Program-made: the position numbers and the translations under genes
The notes under the pieces: model-generated
What the model was told of the DNA's origin: nothing
What the model saw: only the letters and a program-made list of their open reading frames with translations
Database searches by the model: none
Origin: Fomes fomentarius
Taxonomy: Eukaryota; Basidiomycota; Agaricomycetes; Polyporales; Polyporaceae
Length of the DNA stretch: 64,000 bases
Direction of reading: 5' to 3'
Assembly: GCA_022606135.1 (NCBI GenBank)
Contig: JABYQN010000005.1
Span: forward strand, 1,984,001-2,048,000
Part shown: piece after piece, positions 1-12,300 of the stretch
How the letters are laid out: each line of letters begins with the position of its first letter
Numbering within the stretch: position 1 is the first letter of the stretch

Positions 1-564
1 CATTTGCGCTTGGACCTCCTTTGCGACCTCCGCCCGGATCGACTCGCGGATGGAGTCCCTGTAAGCCACAGCCACGGAAGAATTGTTATCAATGGCCGGA
101 TGTCTGGGCGCGAGCAAGGGAAGAGAGCTTACTTCATCTCGTCGGCGGCCTTGGCTTTGAGCTCCTCCTTCAAGAAATGCTTGATGCTGTCGACGCGCTC
201 CCGCTGCTTCGCCTCTTGGCCCCGTATCTGCTTTCGCAGGGCGGTAATTTGCTCTACGGCGGATTCCTGGAAACAGGGTGAGCACGTTGTGCGGAAAGGT
301 TGTTTAGGACAATTCTAGCGTACCATTGTAGGCCCGAGGGCCGAGACTTGAGCTGACTGCTCATTGAGAGTGCGGAATGTCTGGTCCCTGTTATCAAGAG
401 GAATTAATCCATGCACAGAGACTTTGCGCAACACGGAAGGATACCTACAAGGTCCCTAGCGTGACCGTCATCCTCCCCAATAGCTCGCGCACGGCCGGCG
501 TGTCTACGGCGGCGGTCTGCGCGAGCGGTGCTGCGGTTGCGTTCGCGTCCTTGTCATCAGACAT
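1..564 (-). CDS. Small coiled-coil protein, 3' end beyond window
   Basis: Four exons can be joined on the minus strand (about 564-449, 387-324, 266-133, 58-1) with GT-AG introns of 61, 57 and 74 bp, and the phases agree throughout. The start ATG at 564 opens a short Ala-rich, acidic N-terminus. From about residue 25 the chain becomes a charged, heptad-like helix rich in Glu, Lys, Arg and Gln (for example TALRKQIRGQEAKQRERV), which suggests a coiled coil. There is no signal peptide or membrane segment. The reading frame is still open at base 1, so the C-terminus lies outside. I do not recognise the family. A short ORF overlaps its start codon upstream. Confidence is good that this is a gene, low for any function. 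Confidence 0.7.
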
Positions 565-694
565 GTCGAGCCAAGTAGGCAAAGGCAGCGATGAACAGTG
601 CAAATGGGACGAAGGACAAGAGCGTATTGAACGCGTGAGATACGAGCACCAGAGCGATGATGATCGCGATAGGGAGCGTGCCCGGAGAGCTCAT
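557..694 (-). other. 45-codon upstream ORF overlapping the next start codon
   Basis: An ATG at 694 opens a 45-residue ORF whose TGA (559-557) overlaps the ATG of the coiled-coil gene at 564 in another frame. The peptide is strongly hydrophobic (IAIIIALVLV, FVPFALFIAAFAYLA) and could form a membrane helix. It may be a regulatory upstream ORF, a microprotein, or chance. Confidence 0.25.
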
Positions 695-1799
695 ATTTGA
701 AGGAAGGGACGGAGGGGGGCACACGAGTGGAAGCTGCAGTAAGCGGGCTACCGCAGCAGCTGGTTGGGAGAAGCATGCGGCGGCGGACCTCGTTGCTGGC
801 CACGCTGCTTGAGACTTGGGAACGTGTGCGTGCGTTGAACCTTAAAGAGCAGGATACACTCCAGATTCGGATCGGGCAGAGAGAGTCCACTAGCACAGCC
901 GCCTCATATCCCCTTCTGATCCCCGAGCTCCAGCCCTCAGGGTCCTCGCCGCACAACAGAAATGGAACAGTTTGTTAGCGTGGACGACAGTCTGGTACCC
1001 ACTCTCCAGTCCTCACAGTCGCGGGAGCCTCCCAGATCTGATTCATTGTTGCGCAGAGCTATCCAGAATCGAGCGAGCCGCTCTTCCAGGCTTCTGGATG
1101 GCACTCGTTCACCATGCCGCCTCCTCGTGCTGGCTCACGCGTTGGCATCCGATAACTAGGATGCAGATACATCATCTATCCGCATTCGAGGCGATGTCAT
1201 GTACATCCATGATCCATCCACAAAAGCTATCAGTGATGTACCTCAGTATCGACGGCGGCGTTGTCCGAGCGCACAACCCGCAGAATGGACGATACCCCCA
1301 CCCTCACGTGACCTGAGAAATCTTCCTCGCGCACGGACCACCCCAGGACCCTATATAAGCTCGACGCACACATCGTTGTTTCCTCAGAACATACTCAGCT
1401 AGGATCTATTTTATAGGTACTAACTCGAGTCTCGCATGTTTACACATGCCACATCCTTCTAGTCTAGTCGATGACATCCACGCCCCCTCGTATAACCGAG
1501 AACACGGCTGCCTTACGGCGGTCTCGAGGACGTTTGGCAGGTGGACGTCTGCGCGCTGCTTGCAGCCGTGGACTCACTCGCCAGCGAGGCGGGCGTACGT
1601 CTGATAGACTATCTTTGTTTGTAGTATTAGCATGTGTCGAGCAATTACATCAAATTCATCGTTTTTTTCTTCTTTGTTTTTTTTTGAATACATTTATAAA
1701 AAGACTTTTCTGTGTGATCATGGCGCACAGTGATTCTGACGTTGCGAAACATTCACATTCGCAAGGAAACCACAGTCGGATTGATACAGTGCAGGATTA
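565..1799. other. Intergenic region with no firmly supported gene
   Basis: Apart from the upstream ORF and the TATA-bearing stretch listed separately, I see only short ORFs in all frames and T-rich runs around 1661-1690. A frame around 1529-1622 reads like protein (DVWQVDVCALLAAVDSLAS) and could be the last exon of a small plus-strand gene driven by the TATA box, but I could not connect it to a start codon. Confidence 0.4.
1352..1358 (+). promoter_or_regulatory. TATA box with downstream pyrimidine-rich start region
   Basis: TATATAA sits about 30 bp upstream of a CACACATCG...CTCAG stretch typical of fungal transcription starts. The first ATG downstream (1436) opens only an 8-codon ORF and the next (1446) a 52-codon ORF ending at 1604. 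The transcript it serves is therefore uncertain. Confidence 0.4.
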
Positions 1800-4700
1800 C
1801 TACGACGCATGCAATAATGAAGAGGAGGTTGATGTCCGTGACTGAGTCAACTTCCGCAAGACTTGCTGGTGCAACATACGTCCAACAACTCTCACAGCAG
1901 AGACATCGCATATAACTCCAATGTCAATTGGTGCAAACCGTCCTCGCACGCCGTGCGCAACCGCAGCCTTGATCGCCTCAGCAACCAGTGTTCGGAAATC
2001 AGGAATTGGCTGTAATGCAACCGAGTTGTGGTCTCGCGGTGGCGCAGGGGGCTTCGCAGTAGCCGGTCGGCGCCCATCCGCGCCGTCCTCGAATAGTGTA
2101 TGCGAGCCATCGAGAATGACGACGCGCGCGCCCGTCACTAACCTGAAGTCCAGTGCGTGCCGGAGGTCGCCGTACAGGACGCGGTACCAGCCCGCGGACT
2201 TCGGGAACGTGTCGATGCAGTCGCCGGAGCGCGCAGCGGCCACGCGAATGTCCTCGAGCTCGGTCACGATGGGGAGCGTCTCTCGGAGGATGGTGACGAG
2301 CCTGTGCAGGGCTGTCGACAGCGTGCGGTGCGAAAGGAGGGCGCAGAGGAAGAGCTCAGCGTCCTCGTGCGGATTCTGCGACGAACTAGGCATGTCGTCG
2401 ACCTCCATGGCGTCGCCGGGCACGACGCGCGAGAAGCGGAGGTGGTACGACCGCTTGTTCGAGGCAAGCTCGTCTGTGCACGTGAGCGAGACGGCATAGT
2501 CGCCGGCGTACGTGAACTCGACGGTGTGCAGGTCAAAGCCGATGAGCCGGACATCTGTCCATAAGTATTTCGTCGACATCTGTGCGACTGTAGATAGAAC
2601 CAGGTCAGCATACTCACTCCACGGAAGAAATCGGGAGATGGGAGAGAGGCTGTGGTAAGATGCTCACCTTCGCGGGCGATGACGACCATTTTCGACACTC
2701 GCGCCCACTCCTCCATGAACTCCTCCACGCACTTGTCCACGCTATCCGACAGGAACGCCACTATCGCCTCGCGCGTGTCGTAGATGATCCGCTTCGAAGG
2801 ACGAATGACCGTACTTCCGCTTGCGCGCTTCCCTATCGGCTGCTGCACGTACTTTAGCTTTACGCAAGTGACGACCTTCATGTCGTCGTTTGACCACCAG
2901 TTAAGCGGGATAACACGGATATTCGGCATCGCTGCCTCTGCTGCAGGTGCACCAGACAAAATGACCGACGATTGCACGCAGAGCGCGGGAATGGTCCGCG
3001 CCAATGATGATTGCACGTTGTTGAGCCCGGGGATGTACGTGTTGACGGACGAGCTGACAGGCTGCACGGGAATTTGGCGCTCCCGGAACTGCTGCTGAAC
3101 CTTGACATACGCAACGCGCGCACTGAGCGGACACCCTTAGATGGGAGTTTAGCGTCAGTAGATTGAATTGGGACTTACCAACAGTACGCATATAGTTCCC
3201 GTATGATCTTGGTCTCTAGTCGGAAGCTGTGATGTGGGGCTCAACGTCAGGGGCCTTACAGTAAATATTATCGACAAACCTTGTGGGGGTGGGGTACTCC
3301 TGACGCGCGGGCACGTCCCTCCCTAAGTCGTCTCGCTTCCGCTTCTGCCCAGCAACGGCCTCCGGACCCCCGCCAGGGCTGATAGAGACATCCTCGCCAT
3401 GTATTAGGGCCACATTCAGCCACACGTTTTCTGCTAACTCGAGCTCGTGGGTGACCGAATTGTCCTTCTCCGCCACGCTGACTAGCGCATATCGGAAGTC
3501 CTGGTCTGTAATCACGAGCAGGAGATAGTATAGTGGGAAATTGCCGAGCTGGATGTAGAGAGTGCCCTGCACGTCTGGGCCGAGCTTCTGAAGCTCTGGA
3601 ATGACAGGCTGTCAGTATGAATGCATAAAATGGAGCGATGGAGCTCACCCTGGGTAGGGATGTTCCGCGTGCGGAAGCTCTGCAAACCCAAATATTGCAC
3701 CTTCTGCTCCGCAAGGTCGGTGATGGTCTACATATTAGGTACTTCAGCGAGGGTTTTGCTTAAGCGACAAAGAATCACTCACGGATACTCGCAACGCGAC
3801 GAGCGCGTGTGGAAGCATATAAGGTGTTTCGTTCAACCTCTCCGTAATCACAGCAAAACGTGGCCCGCGACCAGCCGCCGCGAGGTCTCCGGTGTCCCGC
3901 AGAGTCAGACGGCCCGTCCGTGGGTCCACAGTCACAATGACAACCTCATCCGCGCATAAGTGCACGCGCAGTGACGGGGCGCCCTCTGTAAAACGGTAAG
4001 CTTGTGCAGCGATTGATTCACCAGCGCACTCACCATTAGATACGAACGTGACCTCACCGGGGGCAGAGAAGACGTTCCGCGTAGCAACACCGCGCCGCAA
4101 CAGAGCCTGGAAGTACTTCATGATCCCTTCTGTATGACGTCTGATGACCTTCCGCAAGAGGCTGTCGAGATCGAGGTTCTCAGGGTCCTGCACACAACTA
4201 CTTAGCCTGTCATCTTTTCGGACATAAGCTCAAACTTACAATCTGTAGCTCTTCTGGAGGTATGAACATATCCTGCGAAGCGGGTGCCACACCTAGGGCT
4301 CCTTGTTCGGGCTCCCAACGCACCTCGAAACGCACGTGCTCGACCTCGTCCGAAGGTCGTGAGTTGTCGAGCTTTGAACGCGACTGCAGTTCTGCAAGTA
4401 CGCGAGCTCGTGGAGACCGCATCGCTTTACGCCCCGTCTTCTCCTTGACTTGTGCGATGGAGATGACGAGCTTGCCTCCCAATAGGGGGAGCAACCTCTG
4501 TTGCTGGCTGGGAACTCGCTGCCGTGATGGTGGTTTCCTGACCCAATACTGCATAATCATGGATTGACGGTTATTTGTCATCTGAACGGTCATGTACTCT
4601 GCCCAGCCAAGCGACCGCATACGCTCAGCCTATTGACAGTCAGTGAGTCACATAGCCTAGAAGCGTTCATAGACTGACCTGATAGCACAAGATCTCGAGC

Positions 4701-6088
4701 TGATATGATAAGGACATCATTTCTAGAACCACGTTAAGGCGCTGAATGTGCGGCTAGACCGATGAAACTTACGGAGAAAGTTAAAAACACGGACAAGAGG
4801 AGCGTCCATAACGCCGTCGGGCAGTCGTGGTCGTGATGGTGCTTCGATGCCCGGTGGTGGCAGTTCGTCTGGTGACAGATAGAACCACAGACGGGCATCT
4901 GCCTCATCTGTGATGTTGCGCTTGAGCGCGCCAGAAGGTGTCCTGGGAAATTCTACTCAGGTTGGCATGCCGCAGCACTTAACAAGACGCAAAGGATCTA
5001 CCTTGCATTCCTGTCTGATCACCACCCACGGTGAACAGGAAAGTGACATTGACGAAAAACCAAGCATCAGTTTTGCCTGCGCCACGCAGACAAAGCGACA
5101 GTTCGAAGAGCTTCGGCGCTGTCAAGAATACACGTCCACCGCCTATACCACATCAGTGGCGAGGATAGGGATGAACGTTTGAGACACTGTACCTATTCGA
5201 TATTGCGACATCTCCCAAGGGATGATCTCCGACATACGGAGACGAAAGCGCATAGCGTCTTCAATGTCAGTCAGAGTTTTCGATACCTCATCGTCGGTTA
5301 ATGGTGTCGGAGGGATGATAAGCTCCTGCAGCACTAGTTAAAGGAAAGCCCGCACGAGTGAACGTTAGTAACATACCTTGATACATGAGGGTAGCCGTCG
5401 ATAAGTTCCAGTGGTAAGTACATCGAGTGATGTCAGAAGGTCATGATTTCGAAGTCTATCCGTTGGTCGTGGTGAGATTCACACGTTTCGGGGAAGCGAG
5501 GTCAAATCAAGAGTAACCGCTCATACTACCGCATCCGCACACACGAAGACGCACGTACCTGGCTGGATCCAGACTGTCCCTGCCATACTTCAACCCCATA
5601 ATTACATCCTCAAATTGCTGGTTTTGATCCATTAGGAAGGCCGTGATGTTCTGAACTCACGCGTGAGTCTCCATGCGACCCACGAGGATGTGATAGTGGT
5701 ATGTACCATGGCCTTCTGGACCACACCTGCATCGCGAGACCACTTGGCGATGGCATACACCTTGACTACTTGACGTTTCATCTTGACGACCCAGTCCGCA
5801 ACATACCGTTTTCGGGCAGTGTCGGACATGTTGGGCATGCTGCCACCGCTAGAATGAGACGGACAGCATGACGTCTCACCTGGACCACACTCACGTTTCC
5901 GCCATCTCCACAAGCTCAGCGTACATCGACTGAGCGAGACGGGAGACTAGCTCTCCAAGAGGTATCTGTCCGTCCATGACCACCGGGAGCTCCTTCTCCA
6001 GCTCTTCGGGGAACGGTTCGTGTGTCTTGCCATTGTGGATAGGGCGGGGAGTAAATCCGTTCACGTGGCCGTTTACGGCCGGTTCCAT
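1800..6088 (-). CDS. MED14: Mediator complex subunit 14 (Rgr1 homologue)
   Basis: This is the scaffold subunit joining the head, middle and tail of Mediator, the nuclear coactivator of RNA polymerase II. About 16 exons can be joined from ATG 6088 to a TAG at 1802-1800. The N-terminal block carries the family pattern: VPLG-like IPLGELVSRLAQ, then MPNMSDTARKR, a VVKMKRQVVK helix and IAKWSRD. Further conserved blocks follow: QNQQFEDVIMGLKYGRDSLDP, RVFLTAPKLFELSLCLRG, GWAEYMTVQMTNNRQ and FRLETKIIRELYAYC. The C-terminal third holds a Gly/Ala/Pro-poor beta-rich region ending near QSRTSTSSS. Many introns are 50-60 bp. The gene lies tail-first toward an empty region and its start is about 830 bp from the next minus-strand gene. 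Identity is secure; some splice sites in the middle are approximate. Confidence 0.93.
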
Positions 6089-6917
6089 TGGATATGTGTG
6101 AGTTCAAGCAGCTATATCATCGACAGCTGCCCGCAAGATACGAGGATGGTCTTAGAGACCGAGGGCGGCGGAGGATGATGATGGAAGGAGAAAGACAAGA
6201 CGAAGGTACGCGCCTTCCCGGCCGCGCGCTGCCTCTCAGGCGCCCGACGCGGTGGCTGTGCCACTGGATATCCAACTTCGAACCTGGACCTTGGCCGTGG
6301 CGCGAGTCCACCCCGGTTGTGTTTTTTGGAGTAAGTTCCCTCACACGGTCTCAGAGTCTATAGGCGTTGAATCATCTTATAATTCATGCAGGTCAATCTT
6401 GAAGTCCCGCAAAACTCCCGGATCAATGAAAGTGAGATTACTGTATTAGAGGCCGTACATACGTGCTACCGCATTAACCGCACACTAGGGTGACAATATC
6501 CACGCAACGCGAGTATAAAAGAAAGTGAGAAAGTATAAGAGTACAGCGCTTGATGGACGCGATTGACTTCAGAATGAAGCATGAACGAGTGGGTAAATCG
6601 TGGGTGGATCGTCGGCGGATCGTCGGCGTGTAGTGGCGATAAATACATACATTCGCGTCAAGCGAAGCGTAGCCATTCCAGAGCAACCTTCGCCGTACCT
6701 GCTCATCAGCATGGCAGGACAATATAATCTGGTCATAGTTTCAAACTTCAGCTTCATACTTTGAGACCGCGCGATCTCGAAGAACTCACCGAAACTGCAC
6801 CCAACATCAATATAGAACCAATCCAACCTTCAGGACGCCGCGCTGCAACATATCATCCTCTGCTCCCAGTACCACGCCTATCCTATCCGCCCTCGCGCAC
6901 TGAACCATCCGACCTCC
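6089..6917. other. Intergenic region between MED14 and the disordered protein gene
   Basis: It holds the MED14 upstream region and the 3' flank of the next minus-strand gene. I see no ORF with protein-like composition. An exact 11-bp tandem duplication is listed separately. Confidence 0.5.
6606..6627. repeat. Exact 11-bp tandem duplication
   Basis: GGATCGTCGGC occurs twice head to tail (6606-6616 and 6617-6627). It is a minor local duplication with no visible function. Confidence 0.7.
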
Positions 6918-8210
6918 TCATCGCAGCATTCGCAGCTGCTGAGCGATGACCACCGTGTCCTGTGTCAACCGCTTGCCGTTCTTCTCCAGCACCCACTTGC
7001 GCGCGTATCCCCCCTGGGTCTTCGTTGGTGCAGAGTCGCTATCCACCTTCGGGCTGGTACGGACTGCGACTGCCGTCTCCACAGTCCGTCCACGTACTGG
7101 TACAGGGGTGGCAACCGCGCGCTCCGGGATAGGGTTCTCTGATTGTGTCCAGCTGGAAAGCATTGGCTGGCGGTTCGCGCGGCTCGAGGGCGTCACGTGT
7201 ATAGTGTGCGCGGTAGGCCGAGGTTTGGGCGGCGTCGGTGCACGTATGGGCGCGCGCGCAGAATCGGACACGTTCAGATTGAGGAATGACTCTTCGGGTT
7301 GGGGTACCCGGAGTTCTCTCTCCTTCTCCTTGCGCGCGTTGGACCTCGTCCGGACCCTTTCCCGCAACTTCTCCCTCTCGTCCGTCTTTCGTACCGGCGC
7401 GGACTGAGGAGTGTTCGGTGGCAGTGGAGGGGATGGAGATGAGTCAGAGGCTGGATTCGTTGCTTTTCTCGACGATGACATGTCTTTGAGAGAATGGAAG
7501 CGCTTGAGTGGTGGACGTGGTGGTGCGGATACAGTTGTAGGAAGGGTCGCAGGTAGGGTGGCGGCCTCAGGAGAAGTGACGGGCATGACAGGTTTGGGCG
7601 CAGATGCTGGAAGGGATTGATCGCGCATAGGCCATTGAGAGCGATTCGGGTCTGGTAACGAGAGTGGAGGTCGACCTAGCAAAGGGAGTGGCGGAGGAGG
7701 CTCCTTCGAAACTTTGGGAGGTCTCCGCTGATCTCGGTCTTTGTGGTCCTTGTCCTTGTCAGCAGTAGACGGTCGCGGCGTTTTCGGTAAGCCTACAGAG
7801 ATACTCCGGGAATGTGTGCGGACAGGGAGCGTGATCATGATGAGCTCCGGGGAGGATGCGGATGGTAAGACAGGGATGGGTACACGAGAGTTGCTCCGAG
7901 AATGTGAACGTGAATGCGACTTGGAAAATAATGCGACTCCTGCGGGAGACTGCGAAGTGGGGTCGCCTGCGACTTGTTCAAGAGGATCAGGGAGACGTGG
8001 AGGGGACGGCGAATTTGAAGGTCGAAGGGCAGGGTGGGAGGTAGAAGTAGTCGAGCACGACGTGGGAGGTGCCTGGACGTCGTCGGGAGGATAATGAAGC
8101 TTCCAATGTGATGTGGAAGCCAAGGACGGTTGTGGTGGCAGAGCCAAGGACGGTTGCGACGGGAGAGCCGGCAATTGCGGGGGAATCTGGTGAACTGCGT
8201 CGCCTGGCAT
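6918..8210 (-). CDS. Disordered Ser/Pro-rich protein with conserved-looking C-terminal tail
   Basis: A single uninterrupted 430-codon ORF runs from ATG 8210 to a stop at 6918, which is long by chance standards in this intron-rich region. Most of it is low-complexity and probably unfolded, with Pro-Pro-Leu-Pro runs, SHSRSHSRSNSR and repeated PSLA units near the N-terminus, and a charged DKDKDHKDRDQRRPPK stretch. A basic helix (EKLRERVRTRSNARKEKE) sits past the middle. Only the last 30 residues look folded (GGYARKWVLEKNGKRLTQDT...). There is no membrane segment or signal peptide. The composition suggests a nuclear or signalling scaffold protein, but that is inference. I do not recognise a family. 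Confidence 0.7.
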   Translation of the reverse strand: MPGDAVHQIPPQLPALPSQPSLALPPQPSLASTSHWKLHYPPDDVQAPPTSCSTTSTSHPALRPSNSPSPPRLPDPLEQVAGDPTSQSPAGVALFSKSHSRSHSRSNSRVPIPVLPSASSPELIMITLPVRTHSRSISVGLPKTPRPSTADKDKDHKDRDQRRPPKVSKEPPPPLPLLGRPPLSLPDPNRSQWPMRDQSLPASAPKPVMPVTSPEAATLPATLPTTVSAPPRPPLKRFHSLKDMSSSRKATNPASDSSPSPPLPPNTPQSAPVRKTDEREKLRERVRTRSNARKEKERELRVPQPEESFLNLNVSDSARAPIRAPTPPKPRPTAHTIHVTPSSRANRQPMLSSWTQSENPIPERAVATPVPVRGRTVETAVAVRTSPKVDSDSAPTKTQGGYARKWVLEKNGKRLTQDTVVIAQQLRMLR

Positions 8211-8636
8211 GGTACTTAGGCTAAAATATCAATGTGACGCCCTCGACTGCAAACTCTGCTCCTGAGAAGTCTGTGACAACGATGTGCAACGGGAAGCAGC
8301 GGAGTAGCAGGCGAAGAGCTTACTGGACAACAGAAGGTACAACGGGGATACATGGTTGCTCTGTAGTAGTAAATATACCTCGTTGGCGCTGTGGTCCAGT
8401 TTCGTCTCGTCGAGGCTCGACAATCTTAGTTGTCCAAATCGGTCAGTCGACAACGTGATGGCGCTGACGAAAGAAGGAATGTTCTGATGGGGACATAGTG
8501 CGTAGTCGCTATGGGGTCGTGATGACGATATAGACAGTGTTTGGGGACTAGATCGAGATGCGTGAGGCGGTGGTCGGACGAAAGTAGATCCCTTTGTGCG
8601 ATGTGCAATTCTCTCTGTTAGAGTACTTACCATATA

Positions 8637-9090
8637 CACGTGTGGGGTACATGGCGACAACTACAACGTACTTACCCGAGGCGTCTCGCCTATTCATCAT
8701 AACCCATGCATGTTCTGCACAAGGCGCGTGCTGATCCGGAGGTCGGCGGCGTCTTGCATTAGAGTGGTCCAGGCCACGCGCCGAGACACGCCAGTCCCAA
8801 TGCCACATTGAACTCAAGTCGCGGAAGTATCTTGCCTGGGCCAAGAAAACGACCTTCGGTACCGCAGCGCAATCAAGAACCTCGACGAACCTCGATCGAG
8901 ACTGCGGACTGTTATCTGGATATGAGAAGTCGAGAACGTCAAATCTGAGGGGAAACATGAAACTACAGAATTGACTCCCAATTGCACCTGTAGAAGCGAA
9001 CGCGCCCACAATTCGCGGGCGATGCAATCGTGAGGCACTGGTCTCAACCACATTCTCTGCGTTGACATCCGAGCGACGATCTACTCAGGG
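8637..9090 (-). CDS. Possible small hypothetical gene, partial model
   Basis: One long open stretch on the minus strand has protein-like composition (FMFPLRFDVLDFSYPDN, VEVLDCAAVPKVVFLAQARY) and ends at good donor sites (GTAAGT at about 8676 and 8636). The frame is open upstream to an AG near 9085, but I cannot fix a start codon or a downstream exon. The DNA between 8211 and 8636 would hold the remainder. It may be a gene of unknown function or a decayed one. Confidence 0.25.
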
Positions 9091-9347
9091 GGTGCCAACT
9101 ACTGGCGATGCCATAGCCCGTTTCCGGATGGGAAAACGTAGAGCGCGAAAGGACAGATCTATATCAGCGGTGCGCATATCGCGAGAAGCCGACAGAGTAC
9201 ACGGGCGTATACAACATTCGAATAGACATCAAAGCTGCTGTAACTTAGAAGATACGTCATTAGCATGGTGAAGATCACGTTTAGAACTGCATATGTAGGT
9301 TCATTGGGGATGAGGTGGGGTGTCCGGCAATGGTTATAAAGTATAGG
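9091..9347. other. Spacer without identifiable gene
   Basis: Short AT/GC-mixed stretch downstream of the large minus-strand gene that ends at 9348. No ORF here can be supported. Confidence 0.4.
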
Positions 9348-12300
9348 TCATGTCGGCGGCCACGAGTGTGCGACAGTGTTCTGCGTATAACCAAACCATG
9401 TCGGCTGCAGGAACGAGGACAGCGCGCAGCCCGCCTCCGAGATGACGCCTCTCCAGCTCGCGCGCTGGAGACTACTGAAGATGTTGAATATGGACCATGA
9501 TGCGCATGGGGGTATCGAGTTGCTTGTGGTATCGGGTTTGAAGAGATAGATGTAAAGCTCGGGGTAAAATGCGTCATAATATGTTGTGAGGAAGATTCTT
9601 CGCGCCTGAATCATGGAGTACCTGTTGATTGCAGTAAGTGAATGCACCCGTGGGAAAACAAAGATTCACAGCGAACGTACCGATACATGATAACCAATAA
9701 TAGAAGTTGGAGAAGGACGAAGCCAGCAACGACTCGCCAGCTGAGGAGATTCCAGGTGACCGATGCACCAGCACCGCCTATTGGCTGCGCAAATCACAAT
9801 GATTCTCAGAACTTCTACACAGAATACCGATATGCTCGGAGAGCGGGAATGGAAGCACTCACCAACACCGCGCCCCTGCTCTTGACTGCCGCCTGGTCCT
9901 GGGACGATGCAAACTTGCTCTTGAGCTCGAGTTCCGTGCTCGTGCTCTGCGCCAACTGCAACGACTTCGAGATCTTGCCCCGGGCGACCTGCGCAGCCTT
10001 GCATTGCTCCTGCAAAGCAGCATACATGCGTTCGTCAAAAACGGGGCTGTCGATCGACCTGAGGTGGATTAATCAGAAACACAAATTACCTTGTCTGCAG
10101 AGCGCGTGACATACCTGTCGGCATCGCTCAAGTCGTGCGCCATCGACGACACTTGCTCGCGCAGGCGGATAATTGCCTCGTTATGAGACAGGGGCGTCTG
10201 GCTGACGGTCGAACTCTCTTCCAGCGCAGGCTCCTCGATCTCGCGCCCCATTGCGTCGACCAATCGTACCGCACTCCGGTTACGAGGAGTCACCACAGAC
10301 GTAGGCCGAGCATCCTTGCGTGGAGTTGAAGACCGTGGTGAGGTGGGACCATGCTGAGAAATGGGTTTCTCCACATGTTCAGTGACCGTCTCGAATTGCG
10401 CCTCAGGGATCACCTCCGGTTCCACATGTTCCCGGCCGTACGCATCCAGCACCCTGATACCTGGTGACTTCTGACGAATGCGGTCTCGTAATGAAGGAGG
10501 GGTGGAGGTCGGACCGACGGACGCATCGAACGCGGCACTCGACGCTGCAGAAGCATCGCCGTTCGCCGATGGGCCCCCGCGTCCCCGTTCTGGGGTCGTT
10601 GCATCTTAGCCTCCAAACTATCATCACCGTTCGTCTTCTCGACAGTACCCTCAGACGCCGTCTCCGATGCGATATCGAAGCGGACCTTCAAGATGCTCCC
10701 TCGTCTGCGCGTGGAAGTTGCCGGCGCAGGAGTGGCAACCCAGCCACCCGGAGGAGCGGGTGTTTGTAATGGTAGCGTGCTCGCTCGCGAGAGTGTTGAG
10801 GGCGGGGTAGCGAGACCGCTATCAGAGGAAGTCGATGAATTGAAGTCAGGAGGTGGGGCCGAGCTCGGGCGTTCTGTGGGCTCTTTGATGAATTGTCGAG
10901 TTGGCGCTGGTGTTGCAAGCCAAGCGCCTGGAGGTCGAGGTGTCTTCATGGCGGTGAGGTTGCCCTCAAGGACGTTTCGATTCTGTATTGACGTAGTGTG
11001 GTCATCCTGGATCTCTTCATCAGAGGTAGGCGGTCCGGGGAGGTCAGGCATCCCTCGAGGCGGTGGAGGAGTCTCGAACTCGGTCTTCGGCGTCTGAAAC
11101 TGTGGTCTCTTCGGAGTTGTCTGCAGGTTGAACATAGGCTGAGAATCTGCACTGGGCGGCGTGAGAGGAGGTGACACAAGTGGAGAGTCTGGTCGTTGTT
11201 GTGTCTCCGGAGCCTGTAACTCATGCCCGTGCAACGGGTAGGGAGCGTCGGCGGCAGGTTGTGACGTAGGAGTACTGAAGGTTTCTGATGGAAGTAATGG
11301 TATGGGTTTCGCGGTTGGTGTGCCCGTGAGAACTTTGGCGTCATCTTCGCTGGCTGGCCAAGAACATGAGTATGAGTTTGCATGGCCAGAGGTGTATACG
11401 TACCAGACGAAGAAGAGAACTCATCATACTTATCGACAATGGGGACAGGTGGGAGGTCGTCGATACTACTAACCTCTATACGAGGAGGTATTGCGCCGAT
11501 AGATTCCGTGAACTCTGCCACACTCCTCCGGTGGCTCCTCTTCTTCTCAGCCACACTAGCCACAGACGAAGTCGAAGTATGCCCATTCTTCTTAGGTGAC
11601 GGTGACTTAACGGGTATGTGGCTAAGGGTCTTGGCACCAGCAGATAATGACGAACGACTAGGGGGCCGCGGACGTGCAGGCGACTCGTGATCGAGCTCCA
11701 GCGGCGGAAGGTCAGCCTTCGGGAATGACCAGCCAAAACGGGAGCGGAAGTTGCCCTGAGGAGCATCAGCCTTCTCAGCTTTGTCTGGCGAAGGAGTTGG
11801 CGGTGCAGGGGACTTTGGGCGCACATGCACATGCACATGGGGAGACGGAGTCGGTTTGCTTGCAACCGAGGAACGGAACGATGGGGACTTCGCCCGCGTG
11901 ATTGGGTCACCCATTGGTGATTTGCTGCGAGGAATGGGTGACGGCACAGAGAGGATATTGTCATGTGTTATGGAGTTGCTCCTGCTCCTGGGCGTTGTTG
12001 AGTGCATGTGCGTGTGCGCCGGGGAACCCGTAGGCGATCCAGGTCGTGAACGTGGTAAGGGGGAAAGAGACCGCCGATGGTGCAAATGCCAGTCTGGACG
12101 TGGACTGTTCCAGTTGCGTTCTCGCAAGTGCTCAAATTCATGCTCAGCCTCCACCTCTATGCTCATGTCGGATATTGAGCCAACAGGCGAAACAGGTCGA
12201 GAACTCGATAGCGAGTTAGACGATCCGTGCCGATGGAGTGTCGGTTGGACAGGAGAGAGATACGACGTAGCCGAATCAGGCCGTGAAGGTGTACTGATCG

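Noticed and set aside
504..956. 150-codon minus-strand ORF
   Set aside because: Its composition is not protein-like and it overlaps the better-supported spliced exon in another frame.
1446..1604. Lipopeptide mating pheromone precursor downstream of the TATA box
   Set aside because: The short ORF has no C-terminal CaaX motif, which such precursors require.
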